Assembly: GCF_030816725.1 (NCBI RefSeq)
Contig: NZ_JAUSYG010000001.1
Coordinates: forward strand, 806,001 to 870,000
Length of the DNA stretch: 64,000 nt
Reading direction: 5' to 3'
Origin: Pseudarthrobacter defluvii
GTDB taxonomy: Bacteria > Actinomycetota > Actinomycetes > Actinomycetales > Micrococcaceae
In this document: in pieces, positions 1 to 8,976 of the stretch
Layout of the letters: each line of letters starts with the position of its first letter
Position numbering within the stretch: position 1 is the stretch's first letter
The notes under the pieces: generated by a model
What the model was told of the DNA's origin: nothing
The model's database searches: none
Seen by the model: the letters and a program-made list of their open reading frames with translations, nothing else
Translations under genes and position numbers: made by a program

Positions 1-810
1 GGCGGCTTTGCTCCGGTTGCCGAAGGGGCACGGCTGCTGCGCCAGCGCAGGCGCACCACCATTGCGGCGGACGCCGTGCTGCGCCAGGTGGGCGTAGCGG
101 GGCTGGTGGTGGCCGCGGCCCTGAAGGTTGCCGTGCTGCCGGTGGGCGCATGGGTGGTGTCCGACCTTGAGGTGGGGCTGGTCTGGTTCAACGCCATGGA
201 CGTGCTGGTCTGGGCCTTCGTATGGCTGGCCGGATGGGGCGCCAACAGCGTGTATCCGCTGGTGGGCGGGTACCGCTTCCTGGCCCTGGCGCTGGCATAC
301 GAGCTGCCGCTGATGTTCGCGCTGACCGGCCCGGCAGTAGCGGCGGGCAGCCTGCGGATGGGGGACATCGTCGCTGCGCAGGAAGGCCTGTGGTTCGTGG
401 TGTGGATGCCCGTCGCGTTCCTGGTGTTTGTTGCCGCCGTCCTGGCGTTTTCACTGCAGCGGCCCTTCACCGCCCCCATTTCCGCCGACCTCGGGGGCGG
501 TGTCCTGGCCGAGCTCTCCGGCATGGACCGGCTCCTTCTGCTGGGCGGCAGGTACTCGCTGCTCGCCGCGGGGTCCGGCTTCGCCGTCGACCTTTTCCTG
601 GGCGGTGGGTCCGGCCCGTGGTTCCCGGACTGGCTGTGGTTCCTGGCCAAGACCGTTGCCCTGCTCTGGCTGCTCGTGGCCCTGCGCCGGCGGATTCCGC
701 AGCTGCGGCCGGAACAGCTGATGGCGCCGGCGTGGGTGGTGGGCCTTCCCCTGGTCCTGGTGCAGCTCCTCATTGTTTCAATCATCACCATCGCCGGAAG
801 GGGCAGCTGA
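1..810 (+). CDS. nuoH: NADH-quinone oxidoreductase subunit H (5' end outside the window)
   Basis: This is the membrane subunit that in complex I forms much of the quinone chamber at the junction with the peripheral arm. The reading frame is open from base 1, so the N-terminus is missing. The visible 269 residues hold about six hydrophobic segments. Family hallmarks are a GWGANSVYPLVGG loop followed by AYELPL with its conserved glutamate, and a C-terminal QLRPEQLM close to the usual QLRYDQLM. The stop overlaps the nuoJ start directly (TGATG), which indicates translational coupling. In standard operons nuoI lies between H and J; it is absent here. The first in-frame GTG at 76 lies inside a conserved loop and is not the true start. 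Confidence 0.9.
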   Translation, partial: GGFAPVAEGARLLRQRRRTTIAADAVLRQVGVAGLVVAAALKVAVLPVGAWVVSDLEVGLVWFNAMDVLVWAFVWLAGWGANSVYPLVGGYRFLALALAYELPLMFALTGPAVAAGSLRMGDIVAAQEGLWFVVWMPVAFLVFVAAVLAFSLQRPFTAPISADLGGGVLAELSGMDRLLLLGGRYSLLAAGSGFAVDLFLGGGSGPWFPDWLWFLAKTVALLWLLVALRRRIPQLRPEQLMAPAWVVGLPLVLVQLLIVSIITIAGRGS

Positions 811-1433
811 TGCTCGAAACGGTTCTGTTCGCTGCCCTTGCCGTGCTTGCGGTGGCTGCGGGAGTGGCGGTGTTCCGCACGGACTCCATGGCGCGGGCCA
901 GCTATGCCCTGGCGGCGTCCTTTGTGGCGGTGGGCCTGATGCTGCTGCAGTTCCGGCTGGAGTACATCGGCGTGATCACCGTCCTGATGATGGTCATGGA
1001 AATGGCGATCATGGCCATCTTCATGATCATGTTCATGGGCATGAACCCCGCCCTGATGCCCATGGACATGGTCCACAGCAAGAAGGTGGCTGCCTCCGCC
1101 GCGGTGGGGTTGTTCCTGCTCCTGGCCACCGGGATCCTGCTCGCCGACTGGCCGGAGGGCCGGGCGCCCGCCACCGGGAACCTCACGGAATCGCTTGGCG
1201 GGGCCGTCATGGGCTCCAAAATGCTGGTGATGCTGGTGGTCAGTCCGGTGCTTTTCGCCACGCTGGTCTCGGCCCTGGTCCTGGCGAACCCCCGGGGCCG
1301 GTACGCCGCTTACCCGGCTGTGCCTGCTGAGGACGACGCGGACGACGGCGGCAACCAGCACGGTGCGCACGCGGACGACGACGGCAACCACCACGGCGGC
1401 CACGGAAACCACGGGGACGGTGGGCATCAATGA
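810..1433 (+). CDS. nuoJ: NADH-quinone oxidoreductase subunit J with His/Asp-rich tail
   Basis: This 207-residue membrane subunit belongs to the proton-pumping arm of complex I. Five hydrophobic helices are visible. The third is extremely Met-rich (residues about 50-85), typical of the NuoJ helix that carries the pi-bulge. The ATG at 810 overlaps the nuoH stop, and the gene overlaps nuoK by four bases. The oddity is the hydrophilic C-terminus: after about residue 170 the protein becomes a run of His, Asp, Gly and Asn with at least eight histidines. It could bind divalent metal or be a disordered cytoplasmic tail. A longer frame opening at 222 only reads through nuoH and is not used. Confidence 0.88.
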   Translation: MLETVLFAALAVLAVAAGVAVFRTDSMARASYALAASFVAVGLMLLQFRLEYIGVITVLMMVMEMAIMAIFMIMFMGMNPALMPMDMVHSKKVAASAAVGLFLLLATGILLADWPEGRAPATGNLTESLGGAVMGSKMLVMLVVSPVLFATLVSALVLANPRGRYAAYPAVPAEDDADDGGNQHGAHADDDGNHHGGHGNHGDGGHQ

Positions 1434-1732
1434 GCCTTGAGCTGGTGCTGATCGCGGCGGCGGCGCTGTTCTGCGTCGGCCTGTATGGCGCCATGTCCCA
1501 GCAAGTGGTGGTCATGGTGATGATGGGCCTTGAACTGATGCTGAACGGCGTCATCCTCGCCGCCGGCGCGTTCTGGTGGTTCCTGGCCCCGGCGCCCGAC
1601 GGGCAGGTGCTGCTGCTGGTGGTGATTACGGCGATGACGGTGGAAATGGCGATGGGTTTTGCCGTTGCCATCCTGCTGCACCGCTCGCGCCGGACGGACA
1701 TGACGGACATGGCATCGGACCTGGCCGGATGA
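1430..1732 (+). CDS. nuoK: NADH-quinone oxidoreductase subunit K
   Basis: This 100-residue protein has three transmembrane helices and the size usual for NuoK, the MrpC-like subunit of complex I. Two buried glutamates of the family are visible, one in GLELMLNG (helix 2) and one in MTVEMAMGFA (helix 3), and they are thought to relay protons. It starts with ATG four bases before the nuoJ stop and ends in a four-base overlap with nuoL, so H, J, K and L are read as one coupled unit. Confidence 0.92.
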   Translation: MSLELVLIAAAALFCVGLYGAMSQQVVVMVMMGLELMLNGVILAAGAFWWFLAPAPDGQVLLLVVITAMTVEMAMGFAVAILLHRSRRTDMTDMASDLAG

Positions 1733-3699
1733 GCTGGCTGCTGTTCCTGCTGATCGGGCTGCCGGCTGCCGCCGGGGTGGGCCTGGCCGTGGCCGGACGG
1801 GCAGCGGACCGGCTGGCCCCTTGGCTGTCCGCCGCCGTCGCCGCGCTTGTGGTGGTTATCGCTTCCGCGGCGGCGGCCCTGCGGCCTGCCCTCTCCGTCC
1901 CTTTCCTGTCCGGGACCAGCTTTGGCCTGGAGGTCGATTCGCTGAGCGCGCTCCTGCTGCCCGCGGTTGCGGCCGTGGCCTTCCTGGTGCTGGTGTACGC
2001 CGCAGCTGCGGGCATGGCAGGCCCGGCGCGGTTTCATGGCCTGATGCTGGTGTTCATCGCCTCGGTCCTGGTGACGCTGACCGCCGCAACGCTGCCTGCG
2101 CTGCTGTTTGCCTGGGAGATCATGGGCGCCGCTTCCTATGCGCTCATCGCTTTCCAGTGGAAGGAGTCCCGGCGGGTGTCCTCCGGGCTGACCGCATTCG
2201 TGGCCACCCGCACCGCCGACCTTGGCCTGTACCTCGCCGCCGGAGCCGTGCTCGCCGCCGCCGTCATGTCCGGTGACGCACTCTCCGGTGACGCACTTTC
2301 CGGTGACGCACTTTCCGGTGACGCAATGTCGCTGGCCGGGCTGGCCGGCCTGCCCGGGCCCTGGCGGGACGTTGCCGCCGGCGGAATCCTGGTTGCAGCC
2401 CTGGGCAAGGCCGCGCAGCTGCCCTTCAGCTTCTGGCTGTCGCGTGCCATGGACGGACCCAGTGCCGTCAGTGCGCTGCTGCACTCTGCCGCCATGGTGG
2501 CGATGGGCGGCTACCTGCTCCTGCGGGTCCAGCCGCTGCTGGCCACCACGGGATGGGCTGCCGACGCCGCCGCCTGGACCGGGGCAGCCACCGCAGTGGT
2601 GCTCGGGCTCATTGCCGTCGGCCAGGAGGACCTCAAGCAGCTGCTGGCCGCCTCAACAGCGGCACAGCTGGGCTTCGTGGTCATGGCCGCCGGGGTGGGC
2701 GACGCCGCCGGCGGCGCCGCACACCTGATGGCCCACGCCGCCACCAAGAGTGCCCTGTTCCTGGCCGCGGGCGCATGGCTTGCGGCCCTGGGTACCAAGC
2801 GGCTGGCGGACCTCCGGGGAGCGGGAAGGCGCTGGCCCGTGCTGGGCGCCTTCTTCACCCTCGCCGTACTGGCACTGGCCGGCATTCCGCCGCTGTCACT
2901 GTGGGCCACCAAGGACAACGTCCTCACCGCCGCACGCGAGCACTCCCTGCCGCTCTATCTTGCCGGGCTGGCGGGGGCCCTGCTTTCTGCTGCCTACGCG
3001 GCCAGGGCTGTGGCGCTGATCTGGAAGCCCATGCTCCCGGGGACCTCTGCCGGCTATGACACGGAGGAAGCGGGAAGCCGGACCGTCACCGGCTGGCAAC
3101 AGGTGCCCGTCGCCGTCCTGGCCGCCGCGGCCGCGGTTTCCGGCCTCCTGGTGCTGGGGCCGGTGGGGGACGTGGTGCGCGGAATGCTCGGCAGTGAGGC
3201 AGAATCATCCCTGCCTGAACTTGCGCTCTCCGGCGTGCTGGCCCTGGCCATGCTGATCGCCGTGTGGCGGTTCCGCGGATCGCTCCCGTCCATCCCGGGC
3301 GCCCTGTCCTGGCTGCAGATGGAGCGTGCGGCCCACATCCTCCTGTTCCGTCCGGTGCTTGCCGCCGCCGCCCACCTGGCCCGCTTCGACGATGCCGTCC
3401 TGGCCCGCACTGCCGGCCGCACCGCGGAACTGACCCTGCGGGCCGCGCGCGAGCTCAACACGGCAGACGCTGCCCTGGACTCCGGGACAGAGGCCACGGC
3501 CGGCGCCGCGGCACGGGCGGCGGGGCGGTCCGCCATCACGGACCAGGCCATTGACGGCGCCGTCACCACCCTTGCCCGCAGCGTCCGCGCCGCCGGCAGG
3601 GCGGCCCGCCGGCCACAAACCGGGCAACTGCACCATTACTACGTCCAAGCCGCAGCGGTCATCGTACTGGCGGCCGTCCTACTCATCGTCGTGAGGTGA
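1729..3699 (+). CDS. nuoL: NADH-quinone oxidoreductase subunit L (antiporter-like)
   Basis: This 656-residue polytopic protein is the distal antiporter-like proton-pumping subunit of complex I. Features in order are the helix with LFAWEIMGAASYALIAF (key glutamate) near residue 130, the conserved QLPFSFWLSRAMDGPSAVSALLHSA segment, and the KSALFLAAGAW lysine helix. A C-terminal helical extension follows, with an Ala/Arg-rich loop and a final transmembrane segment resembling the lateral-helix anchor. The ATG at 1729 overlaps the nuoK stop (ATGA). A loop between two early helices carries a perfect pentapeptide repeat, listed separately. Length is close to typical NuoL. Confidence 0.9.
   Translation: MSWLLFLLIGLPAAAGVGLAVAGRAADRLAPWLSAAVAALVVVIASAAAALRPALSVPFLSGTSFGLEVDSLSALLLPAVAAVAFLVLVYAAAAGMAGPARFHGLMLVFIASVLVTLTAATLPALLFAWEIMGAASYALIAFQWKESRRVSSGLTAFVATRTADLGLYLAAGAVLAAAVMSGDALSGDALSGDALSGDAMSLAGLAGLPGPWRDVAAGGILVAALGKAAQLPFSFWLSRAMDGPSAVSALLHSAAMVAMGGYLLLRVQPLLATTGWAADAAAWTGAATAVVLGLIAVGQEDLKQLLAASTAAQLGFVVMAAGVGDAAGGAAHLMAHAATKSALFLAAGAWLAALGTKRLADLRGAGRRWPVLGAFFTLAVLALAGIPPLSLWATKDNVLTAAREHSLPLYLAGLAGALLSAAYAARAVALIWKPMLPGTSAGYDTEEAGSRTVTGWQQVPVAVLAAAAAVSGLLVLGPVGDVVRGMLGSEAESSLPELALSGVLALAMLIAVWRFRGSLPSIPGALSWLQMERAAHILLFRPVLAAAAHLARFDDAVLARTAGRTAELTLRAARELNTADAALDSGTEATAGAAARAAGRSAITDQAIDGAVTTLARSVRAAGRAARRPQTGQLHHYYVQAAAVIVLAAVLLIVVR
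2266..2325 (+). repeat. In-frame 15-bp tandem repeat inside nuoL
   Basis: Four copies of the 12-base core TCCGGTGACGCA lie at 2269, 2284, 2299 and 2314, spaced exactly 15 bases. They encode four S-G-D-A units joined by Leu (Ser-Gly-Asp-Ala-Leu). Near-identity at synonymous positions suggests recent slippage expansion. The reading frame is kept. Confidence 0.9.
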
Positions 3700-5183
3700 C
3701 CTTGCTCAGTCTTGCCATCCTTTTCCCCCTGGCCGCGGCAGCAGCAGTCCTGCTGTCCGGCAGCCGGGGCGGCGGCCTGGCCCGCTTCGTTTTTGCGGGC
3801 GCCGCCGTGGCCGAGGTGCTGATCGCCGCAGTCCTCTGGGCGGGATACGGGGACACCGGGCCCGGACGCCTGGCCTACGAGGAACAGGTGCGGTGGATAC
3901 CAAACGTGGGAAGCAGCTACCACGTGGGCGTGGATGGCCTGTCGCTGCCCCTCATCACCCTCACGGCCGTCATCTTCCTCGCCTGTGCGGTCTACGACTG
4001 GGGGGCAAAGGACCGGCCCGGGCCCAGGGCGGCCCTGTTCCTCTTCCTGGAGGCAACCAGCATTGGCCTGTTCGCCGCCCAGGACCTCATCCTGTTCTTC
4101 CTGTTCTTCGACCTGTCCATCGTCGGCATGTACTTCATCATTGCCGGGTGGGGCCACGGGGACCGGGCACGGTCGGCGCTGAAATTCTTCCTGTACACCT
4201 TCCTGGGCTCGCTGGCACTGCTGCTCGGTTTCATCGGCCTCTACCTCGGGGCCGCACCGCATACCTTTGATATCCCGGAACTGCTGCGGGCCCAGCCGCT
4301 GCGCGGCAACCCTGCCGGCCTGTGGGTGCTGGGCGCCGTCGTCGTTGGCCTGGCCATCAAGACCCCCACCGTGCCGTTCCACACGTGGCTGCCCCCGGCC
4401 CACACGGATGCGCCGTCCACCGGGTCCGCGGTCCTGGCGGGCATCCTGCTGAAGATGGGAACCTACGGCTTCGTGCGGATTGCCATGCCCCTGCTCCCGG
4501 AAGCATGGCGGGCGTGGACACCGGTGCTGATCGCCGTCGGGGTGGTGTCCGTCCTGTACGGCGCCCTGGTTGCCCTGGCCCAAAGCGACCTGAAACGCAT
4601 GATCGCCTACACGTCCGTCAACCACATGGGCTACATCATCCTTGCCCTGGCCGCGGCCGGCGCCGGCGGAAGCCAGGCGGCCAGGGAGACCGCGGTGACC
4701 GGAGCCGTAACCCAGATGGTCAGCCACGGCCTGATCACCGGGGCGCTCTTCCTGCTGGCAGGTGTCCTCCACAGCCGGGCCGGTACCTATGACATGGGCG
4801 CCTTCGGCGGACTGGGCGGACCGGCGCCACGTTATGCGGCGTTCTTTGCGGTGGCCGCGTTCGCCTCACTGGGCCTGCCGGGATTCAGCGGGTTCATCGC
4901 AGAATTCCAGATCTTTGCCGGCAGCATCGGTGCCGCACCGCTGACGGCCCTGGCGTTGCCCGGCATCCTGATCACCGCCGCACTCTTCCTGCGGGCGCTG
5001 CAGCGCGTGTTCACGGGGGAGGTGCGTGGAAAGTCCCCGGGCCTGGCGGACCTCCGCCCCGCCGAGGCTTTCTCCGCCGGCGGCCTGCTGGTGCTTTCGG
5101 TGCTGGTGGGGCTCCTCCCGGTTCCCTTGCTGGACATCATCGCGCCGGCGTCGGCGTGGCTGGTCAGCCAGGTGGGAGGATAG
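3696..5183 (+). CDS. nuoM: NADH-quinone oxidoreductase subunit M (antiporter-like)
   Basis: This 495-residue membrane protein is the middle antiporter-like proton-pumping subunit of complex I. It has about fourteen hydrophobic helices. Family marks include a glutamate helix near FLFLEATSIGLFAAQ, the AIKTPTVPFHTWLPPAHTDAP segment with its lysine, and SDLKRMIAYTSVNHMGY. The GTG at 3696 gives a four-base overlap with nuoL (GTGA). TTG at 3702 is an alternative. nuoN follows after 6 bases. Confidence 0.9.
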   Translation: MTLLSLAILFPLAAAAAVLLSGSRGGGLARFVFAGAAVAEVLIAAVLWAGYGDTGPGRLAYEEQVRWIPNVGSSYHVGVDGLSLPLITLTAVIFLACAVYDWGAKDRPGPRAALFLFLEATSIGLFAAQDLILFFLFFDLSIVGMYFIIAGWGHGDRARSALKFFLYTFLGSLALLLGFIGLYLGAAPHTFDIPELLRAQPLRGNPAGLWVLGAVVVGLAIKTPTVPFHTWLPPAHTDAPSTGSAVLAGILLKMGTYGFVRIAMPLLPEAWRAWTPVLIAVGVVSVLYGALVALAQSDLKRMIAYTSVNHMGYIILALAAAGAGGSQAARETAVTGAVTQMVSHGLITGALFLLAGVLHSRAGTYDMGAFGGLGGPAPRYAAFFAVAAFASLGLPGFSGFIAEFQIFAGSIGAAPLTALALPGILITAALFLRALQRVFTGEVRGKSPGLADLRPAEAFSAGGLLVLSVLVGLLPVPLLDIIAPASAWLVSQVGG

Positions 5184-5189
5184 CCGCCT

Positions 5190-6605
5190 GTGGAGTCCAT
5201 GGATGCGGGCGCGGACGCGTTGGTGCTGCTGCCGGAGATCCTCATGCTGGCCGGGGCCATCGCCGCTTTGCTGGCCGGATCGTTCCTGCCCCGGGAGCGG
5301 CAGTGGGTCAGCCGGGCGATCGGGGTGGCTGCCTTGGCGGGCGCCGTTGCCGCTTCCGCCGCCGCCCTGTCCGGCCCCGGCGCCTCCGCCTACTCCGGCA
5401 GTTATGTCGTCGACGCCCTCAGCAGCGGCGCACGGCTGGTGGTTGCGGTCTCCGCGCTGCTGGTCATCACGCTGGGCACGGACGAACTGCGCGGTGCGGA
5501 GCGGGAAAGCGAAACGTACACCCTGATCCTGCTGGCATCGCTGGGCGCCATGGTGCTGGCAGGCGCTGCCGACCTCCTGGTGCTCATTGCAGGGTTCCTG
5601 CTGGCCAGTATCCCGCTTTACGCCCTGATCGGCTTGGCCCGGACCCCGTCCGGTGCCGAGGCCGCGCTGAAAACCTACCTGCAGGGCGCCTTTTTCGGGA
5701 TCCTGCTGATGCTGGGGGTCACGGTGCTCTACGCCGCAGCCGGAACCACTTCCTACTCCGGCCTCCGCGCCGGGCTCGGACCGGCCTCCGGTGCCATCGT
5801 TGGGGTGGGGCTGGTCTGCGTCCTGGCAGGCCTGATGTTCAAGGCAGGGGCGGTGCCCGGGCACTTCTGGGTCCCGGATGCTGCCGAGGGGGCCGGGACG
5901 GCGGCGGCCGCGTTCGCCACCACCGTTCCCAAAATCGGCGGCATACTGGCTGCCTACCGCCTGCTGGAGCACATGCCTCCCACCGTGGCCTGGCCGCTCC
6001 TGGTCGCCTTGCTGTCCGCACTCACCATGACACTGGGCAACCTGGCTGCCTTCGCCCAAAAGAATCCCCGGCGCCTGCTGGGATGGTCCACCGTCAGCCA
6101 GGCAGGCTATCTGCTGATGCCCCTTTCCGTGGCCGGGGCTGTGCCGCTGGCCCTCCCCGCCGTCCTGGTCTACCTGGCCGGCTACGCAGCCAGCAACCTG
6201 GCGGCCTTCGCAGTCATCGGAGCCTACCCTCGCCGAAACCTGCTCACCGCCTATGAAGGCTTCGCCACCGCCCGGCCCTGGCAGGCCGTGGCACTGGTGG
6301 TTGCCCTGCTCAGCCTGGTGGGGACACCCCCCACCGCAGTCTTCCTTGGGAAACTGACTGTCTTCACTGCCGCGTGGGACGGCGGCTTTTGGTGGTTGAC
6401 GGCGATCGCCGCCGCCAATACGGTGGCCAGCCTCTTTTACTACCTCCGCTGGCTTGCCCCGGCCTTCCGTGCCGCGTCCCCCGATTCCCCCGGGGCAGGG
6501 GACTTCAATCCCCGCCCGTGGGCGGCCGGTACCGCGGTTGCGGGAGCTGTCCTCACCCTGGCCGTCGGCATCGGCGGTGGCCTTGCCTGGGCGGGGCTTC
6601 CTTGA
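5190..6605 (+). CDS. nuoN: NADH-quinone oxidoreductase subunit N (antiporter-like)
   Basis: This 471-residue polytopic membrane protein is the antiporter-like complex I subunit next to K. It carries the family stretch FKAGAVPGHFWVPDAAEGA with its lysine, then the KIGGILAAYRLL helix and NPRRLLGWSTVSQAGYLL. It begins at GTG 5190, 6 bases after nuoM; ATG 5199 is the alternative start. It is the last gene of the operon in the window. No Rho-independent terminator is obvious in the 52 bases before the convergent PAP2 gene. Confidence 0.88.
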   Translation: MESMDAGADALVLLPEILMLAGAIAALLAGSFLPRERQWVSRAIGVAALAGAVAASAAALSGPGASAYSGSYVVDALSSGARLVVAVSALLVITLGTDELRGAERESETYTLILLASLGAMVLAGAADLLVLIAGFLLASIPLYALIGLARTPSGAEAALKTYLQGAFFGILLMLGVTVLYAAAGTTSYSGLRAGLGPASGAIVGVGLVCVLAGLMFKAGAVPGHFWVPDAAEGAGTAAAAFATTVPKIGGILAAYRLLEHMPPTVAWPLLVALLSALTMTLGNLAAFAQKNPRRLLGWSTVSQAGYLLMPLSVAGAVPLALPAVLVYLAGYAASNLAAFAVIGAYPRRNLLTAYEGFATARPWQAVALVVALLSLVGTPPTAVFLGKLTVFTAAWDGGFWWLTAIAAANTVASLFYYLRWLAPAFRAASPDSPGAGDFNPRPWAAGTAVAGAVLTLAVGIGGGLAWAGLP

Positions 6606-6657
6606 GCGGGCGGAGGCCTTGGCTGCGGAGACTCAATCGGGGCGGAAGCCGCATAGG

Positions 6658-7491
6658 CTACTTCCTTCCGGTGCCGCCGGGAGCCTTCGGTTCCGCGCCG
6701 GAAACAGGTCTGCTGGACGGCTCTGCTTCCCCGGCAGCCCTGGCAGTTCGCCACGTGTCCAGGGCGATGACTGCGCCCACGATTGCCAGGGACAGGAACA
6801 TCGAGGCAAACGCATCGGTCAACCAGTGGTAGCCCAGATACAGCCGGCTCAAGGTCACCAGTCCGATGCCGAGCACCGCGGCCACGGACCACAGGGTGGC
6901 CGCAAGCCGTTTGGCCTGGCGTCGTGACGTGACGAGGTATGCCAGGACCAGCAGGAAGTCGCACGCGCCCAATACATGGCCGGACGGAAATGAGGGGCTG
7001 GGATCCGGCCCTAGGAGCATGGCATCCAGGGGCGGCCGGGACCGGTGGACTATCGGCAGGATGATCTCCGAAATGACCACTCCGGCCACCATCGCTCCGG
7101 CAAAAAGCAGGGGCCGCCAGGCGCGTCTTTCCGTGAAGGTCCAGGCGACGGCGACGACCAGGACGATGATGGGCATCGCCACCGGCCCGAACACCAGCGC
7201 CACCGGCGTCATGGCGGCTGTCAGCGCATCGGACCGGTGCGACAGCAGCCACTGCCGGACGGGATGGTCCAGGACACTCAGCCCATCGTCATGGAGGACA
7301 CCCCACAAGGTGAGGGCGAAGAGCGCCGCACCTGCCAGGACCAGTGCTGTGGCTGCAGCGTAGAGGCTGAGCCGGACGCGGGCGGATACGTGCCGGTGGT
7401 GGACGGCGAACAAGTGGTGGAAGGCCCCTGGGGCCACCGCAACCAGCCGGGACCCGTGGCGTTTTCCCTTCATGTGCCGTGCTGCCGGCAT
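6658..7491 (-). CDS. PAP2-family membrane phosphatase
   Basis: This is a predicted integral-membrane lipid phosphatase of 277 residues, acting on phosphatidate or isoprenyl diphosphate-type substrates at the outer leaflet. The three PAP2 signatures are present: HRSRPP near residue 149, PSGH at 169-172 with its catalytic His, and SRLYLGYHWLTD at 215-226 with the second catalytic His. Five to six hydrophobic segments surround them. It starts at ATG 7491, 11 bases after the MarR gene; ATG 7473 is a possible shorter start. Next to a carotenoid cluster an isoprenoid-diphosphate substrate is conceivable, but nothing in the sequence proves it. Parts of this gene recur as a fossil at 47.7-47.9 kb. 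Confidence 0.85.
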   Translation of the reverse strand: MPAARHMKGKRHGSRLVAVAPGAFHHLFAVHHRHVSARVRLSLYAAATALVLAGAALFALTLWGVLHDDGLSVLDHPVRQWLLSHRSDALTAAMTPVALVFGPVAMPIIVLVVAVAWTFTERRAWRPLLFAGAMVAGVVISEIILPIVHRSRPPLDAMLLGPDPSPSFPSGHVLGACDFLLVLAYLVTSRRQAKRLAATLWSVAAVLGIGLVTLSRLYLGYHWLTDAFASMFLSLAIVGAVIALDTWRTARAAGEAEPSSRPVSGAEPKAPGGTGRK

Positions 7492-7502
7492 CCGTGGCGG
7501 AC

Positions 7503-7979
7503 CTAGATTCCCAGCAACAGGGTTTCTGCGGCCGAGGGTTCTCCTGCAGCCAGGGCGAACAGCTCAAAGCCGGCGGCAACCTTGTCCTGTTCTGCCGGCG
7601 ACAGGCCGGCCAGCACCTGGGCGATCTCCCGGCGTCGGGCCTGTGTCACGTCCTCCACAATCCGCAGCCCCTGTGCGGTTGCGGAGACCATGACTTCGCG
7701 CCGGCTGCCCGGGCTCTGTTCCCGCAACAGCAGCCCCGCCGTTTCCAGCCGCTCGGCGGTCCTGCTGAAGCTTGACTGGTGGACGCCGAGGAGTCGGGCA
7801 AGGTCACCCATTCGGGCCGGCCCCCGCGAGGCCAGCAGCACCAACACGCGGAACTGTGGCAGTGTGACGGCATCGGACACACCTGCCAGGGAGCGGGCAA
7901 CCAGTCCCAGCAGGGCCCGCGACGCGGTGAGGGTGTGTTCCAATGCCTGGCTGTGTCCGGCCGCAGCTACCGTACCCAT
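7503..7979 (-). CDS. MarR-family transcriptional regulator
   Basis: This 158-residue winged-helix repressor-type protein has the MarR layout: a dimerisation helix, then ARMGDLARLLGVHQSSFSRTAERLETAGLLLRE as the DNA-reading helix-turn-helix, then the wing. ATG 7979 is chosen because it follows a GGAG-containing ribosome site. An upstream in-frame ATG at 8051 has no such support. It heads a two-gene unit with the PAP2 phosphatase. A MarR protein (CrtR) controls carotenoid genes in corynebacteria, so control of the crt operon is possible here, but it is only inference from position. The first half of this gene is duplicated in a fossil near 48.0 kb. Confidence 0.82.
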   Translation of the reverse strand: MGTVAAAGHSQALEHTLTASRALLGLVARSLAGVSDAVTLPQFRVLVLLASRGPARMGDLARLLGVHQSSFSRTAERLETAGLLLREQSPGSRREVMVSATAQGLRIVEDVTQARRREIAQVLAGLSPAEQDKVAAGFELFALAAGEPSAAETLLLGI

Positions 7980-8112
7980 GTGTTCCCTGCTCCTCTGGTC
8001 GCCGTTCCCCCAGCGTTTCCATGTGTCATTACATAGGTTAACCCCTGGCATGTGACGCGGGGCCGGTCTGCGCCGGGAAAGTCATATCCGCGTCAGTGGC
8101 GGATGGGCGCCC

Positions 8113-8976
8113 CTACCGCACCGCCGCGTACCAGATCAGCAGCATGGTCACGAAGAACCCGGTGACATAGTTCAGCCACAGGAACCGCTCCCACCCGCGG
8201 TGCGCCCGCTCCGAATCCGCGTCGGAAACCGAAGCGAACGGCAGGATGCTCGCTGCATAGGGGAGTGCCAGCAGGGCTGCCAGCGGGCCCGGCCACGGCG
8301 TGAACAGCAGCAGCGCGCCGGCCAGCAGGTACGCCGCAACCGCGAAGCGCACCGTGGCCTTGGCCCCGATCACCGTGGCCACAGAGCCGATGCCGCCGGC
8401 CCGGTCCGCCACCACGTCCTGCACCGCACCGAAGGCATGGCTGGCCACGCCCCACAGGAAGAACGCCCCCAGCAGCGCCCACAGCGCAGGCGTGAACTGC
8501 GCCTGCGCCAGCACCAGCCCGTACACCGCCGGGCTCACGAAGTGTGTGCTGGATGTGGCCGAATCCACGAACGGCCGCTCCTTGAACCGCAGCCCCGGCG
8601 CGCTGTACGCCACCACCGCAAAGATGCTGACCGCCAGCACCAGCCAGGACAGCGGACTGCCCAGCAGCACCAGCACCGCCAGGAACGGCAGGTTGGTGCC
8701 GATCGCCGCCCGCAGCGTCACGGCATGCATGGTCCGGTCCAGCACCGCACCTTCCACACCGCCCTTGCGCGGGTTCCGGAGGTCCGATTCGTAGTCGAAC
8801 ACGTCATTGATGCCGTACATCGCCAGGTTGTACGGGACCAGGAAGTACAGGGTCCCCACCAGCCAGGCCGCGTCGATCTCCCGCGCCGTGAGCAGGTACG
8901 CCGCGGCAAACGGGTACGCCGTGTTCACCCAGGACAGCGGCCGGGAGGACAGCAAAAGCATGCGCAAAGTCTTCAC
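8113..8976 (-). CDS. crtEb: Lycopene elongase (UbiA-type prenyltransferase)
   Basis: This 287-residue membrane prenyltransferase of the UbiA fold adds C5 isoprenyl units to the ends of lycopene, giving C45/C50 carotenoids such as flavuxanthin. The first Asp-rich motif is at residues 57-65 (NDVFDYESD) and the second is QDVVADRAGG. About eight helices are visible. GTG 8976 overlaps the crtYf stop by four bases and is preceded by GGGGAGG. The much longer frame to 9351 runs through crtYf and is not a gene. It is the last gene of the crt operon. Confidence 0.9.
   Translation of the reverse strand: MKTLRMLLLSSRPLSWVNTAYPFAAAYLLTAREIDAAWLVGTLYFLVPYNLAMYGINDVFDYESDLRNPRKGGVEGAVLDRTMHAVTLRAAIGTNLPFLAVLVLLGSPLSWLVLAVSIFAVVAYSAPGLRFKERPFVDSATSSTHFVSPAVYGLVLAQAQFTPALWALLGAFFLWGVASHAFGAVQDVVADRAGGIGSVATVIGAKATVRFAVAAYLLAGALLLFTPWPGPLAALLALPYAASILPFASVSDADSERAHRGWERFLWLNYVTGFFVTMLLIWYAAVR

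Noticed and set aside
1240..2484. Long minus-strand open frame opposite nuoJ-nuoL
   Set aside because: High-GC shadow of the nuo genes; composition is Gly/Arg/His-rich with no domain, and the plus-strand genes are certain.
3639..4772. Long minus-strand frame opposite nuoM
   Set aside because: Antisense shadow with no ribosome site and no protein-like pattern.
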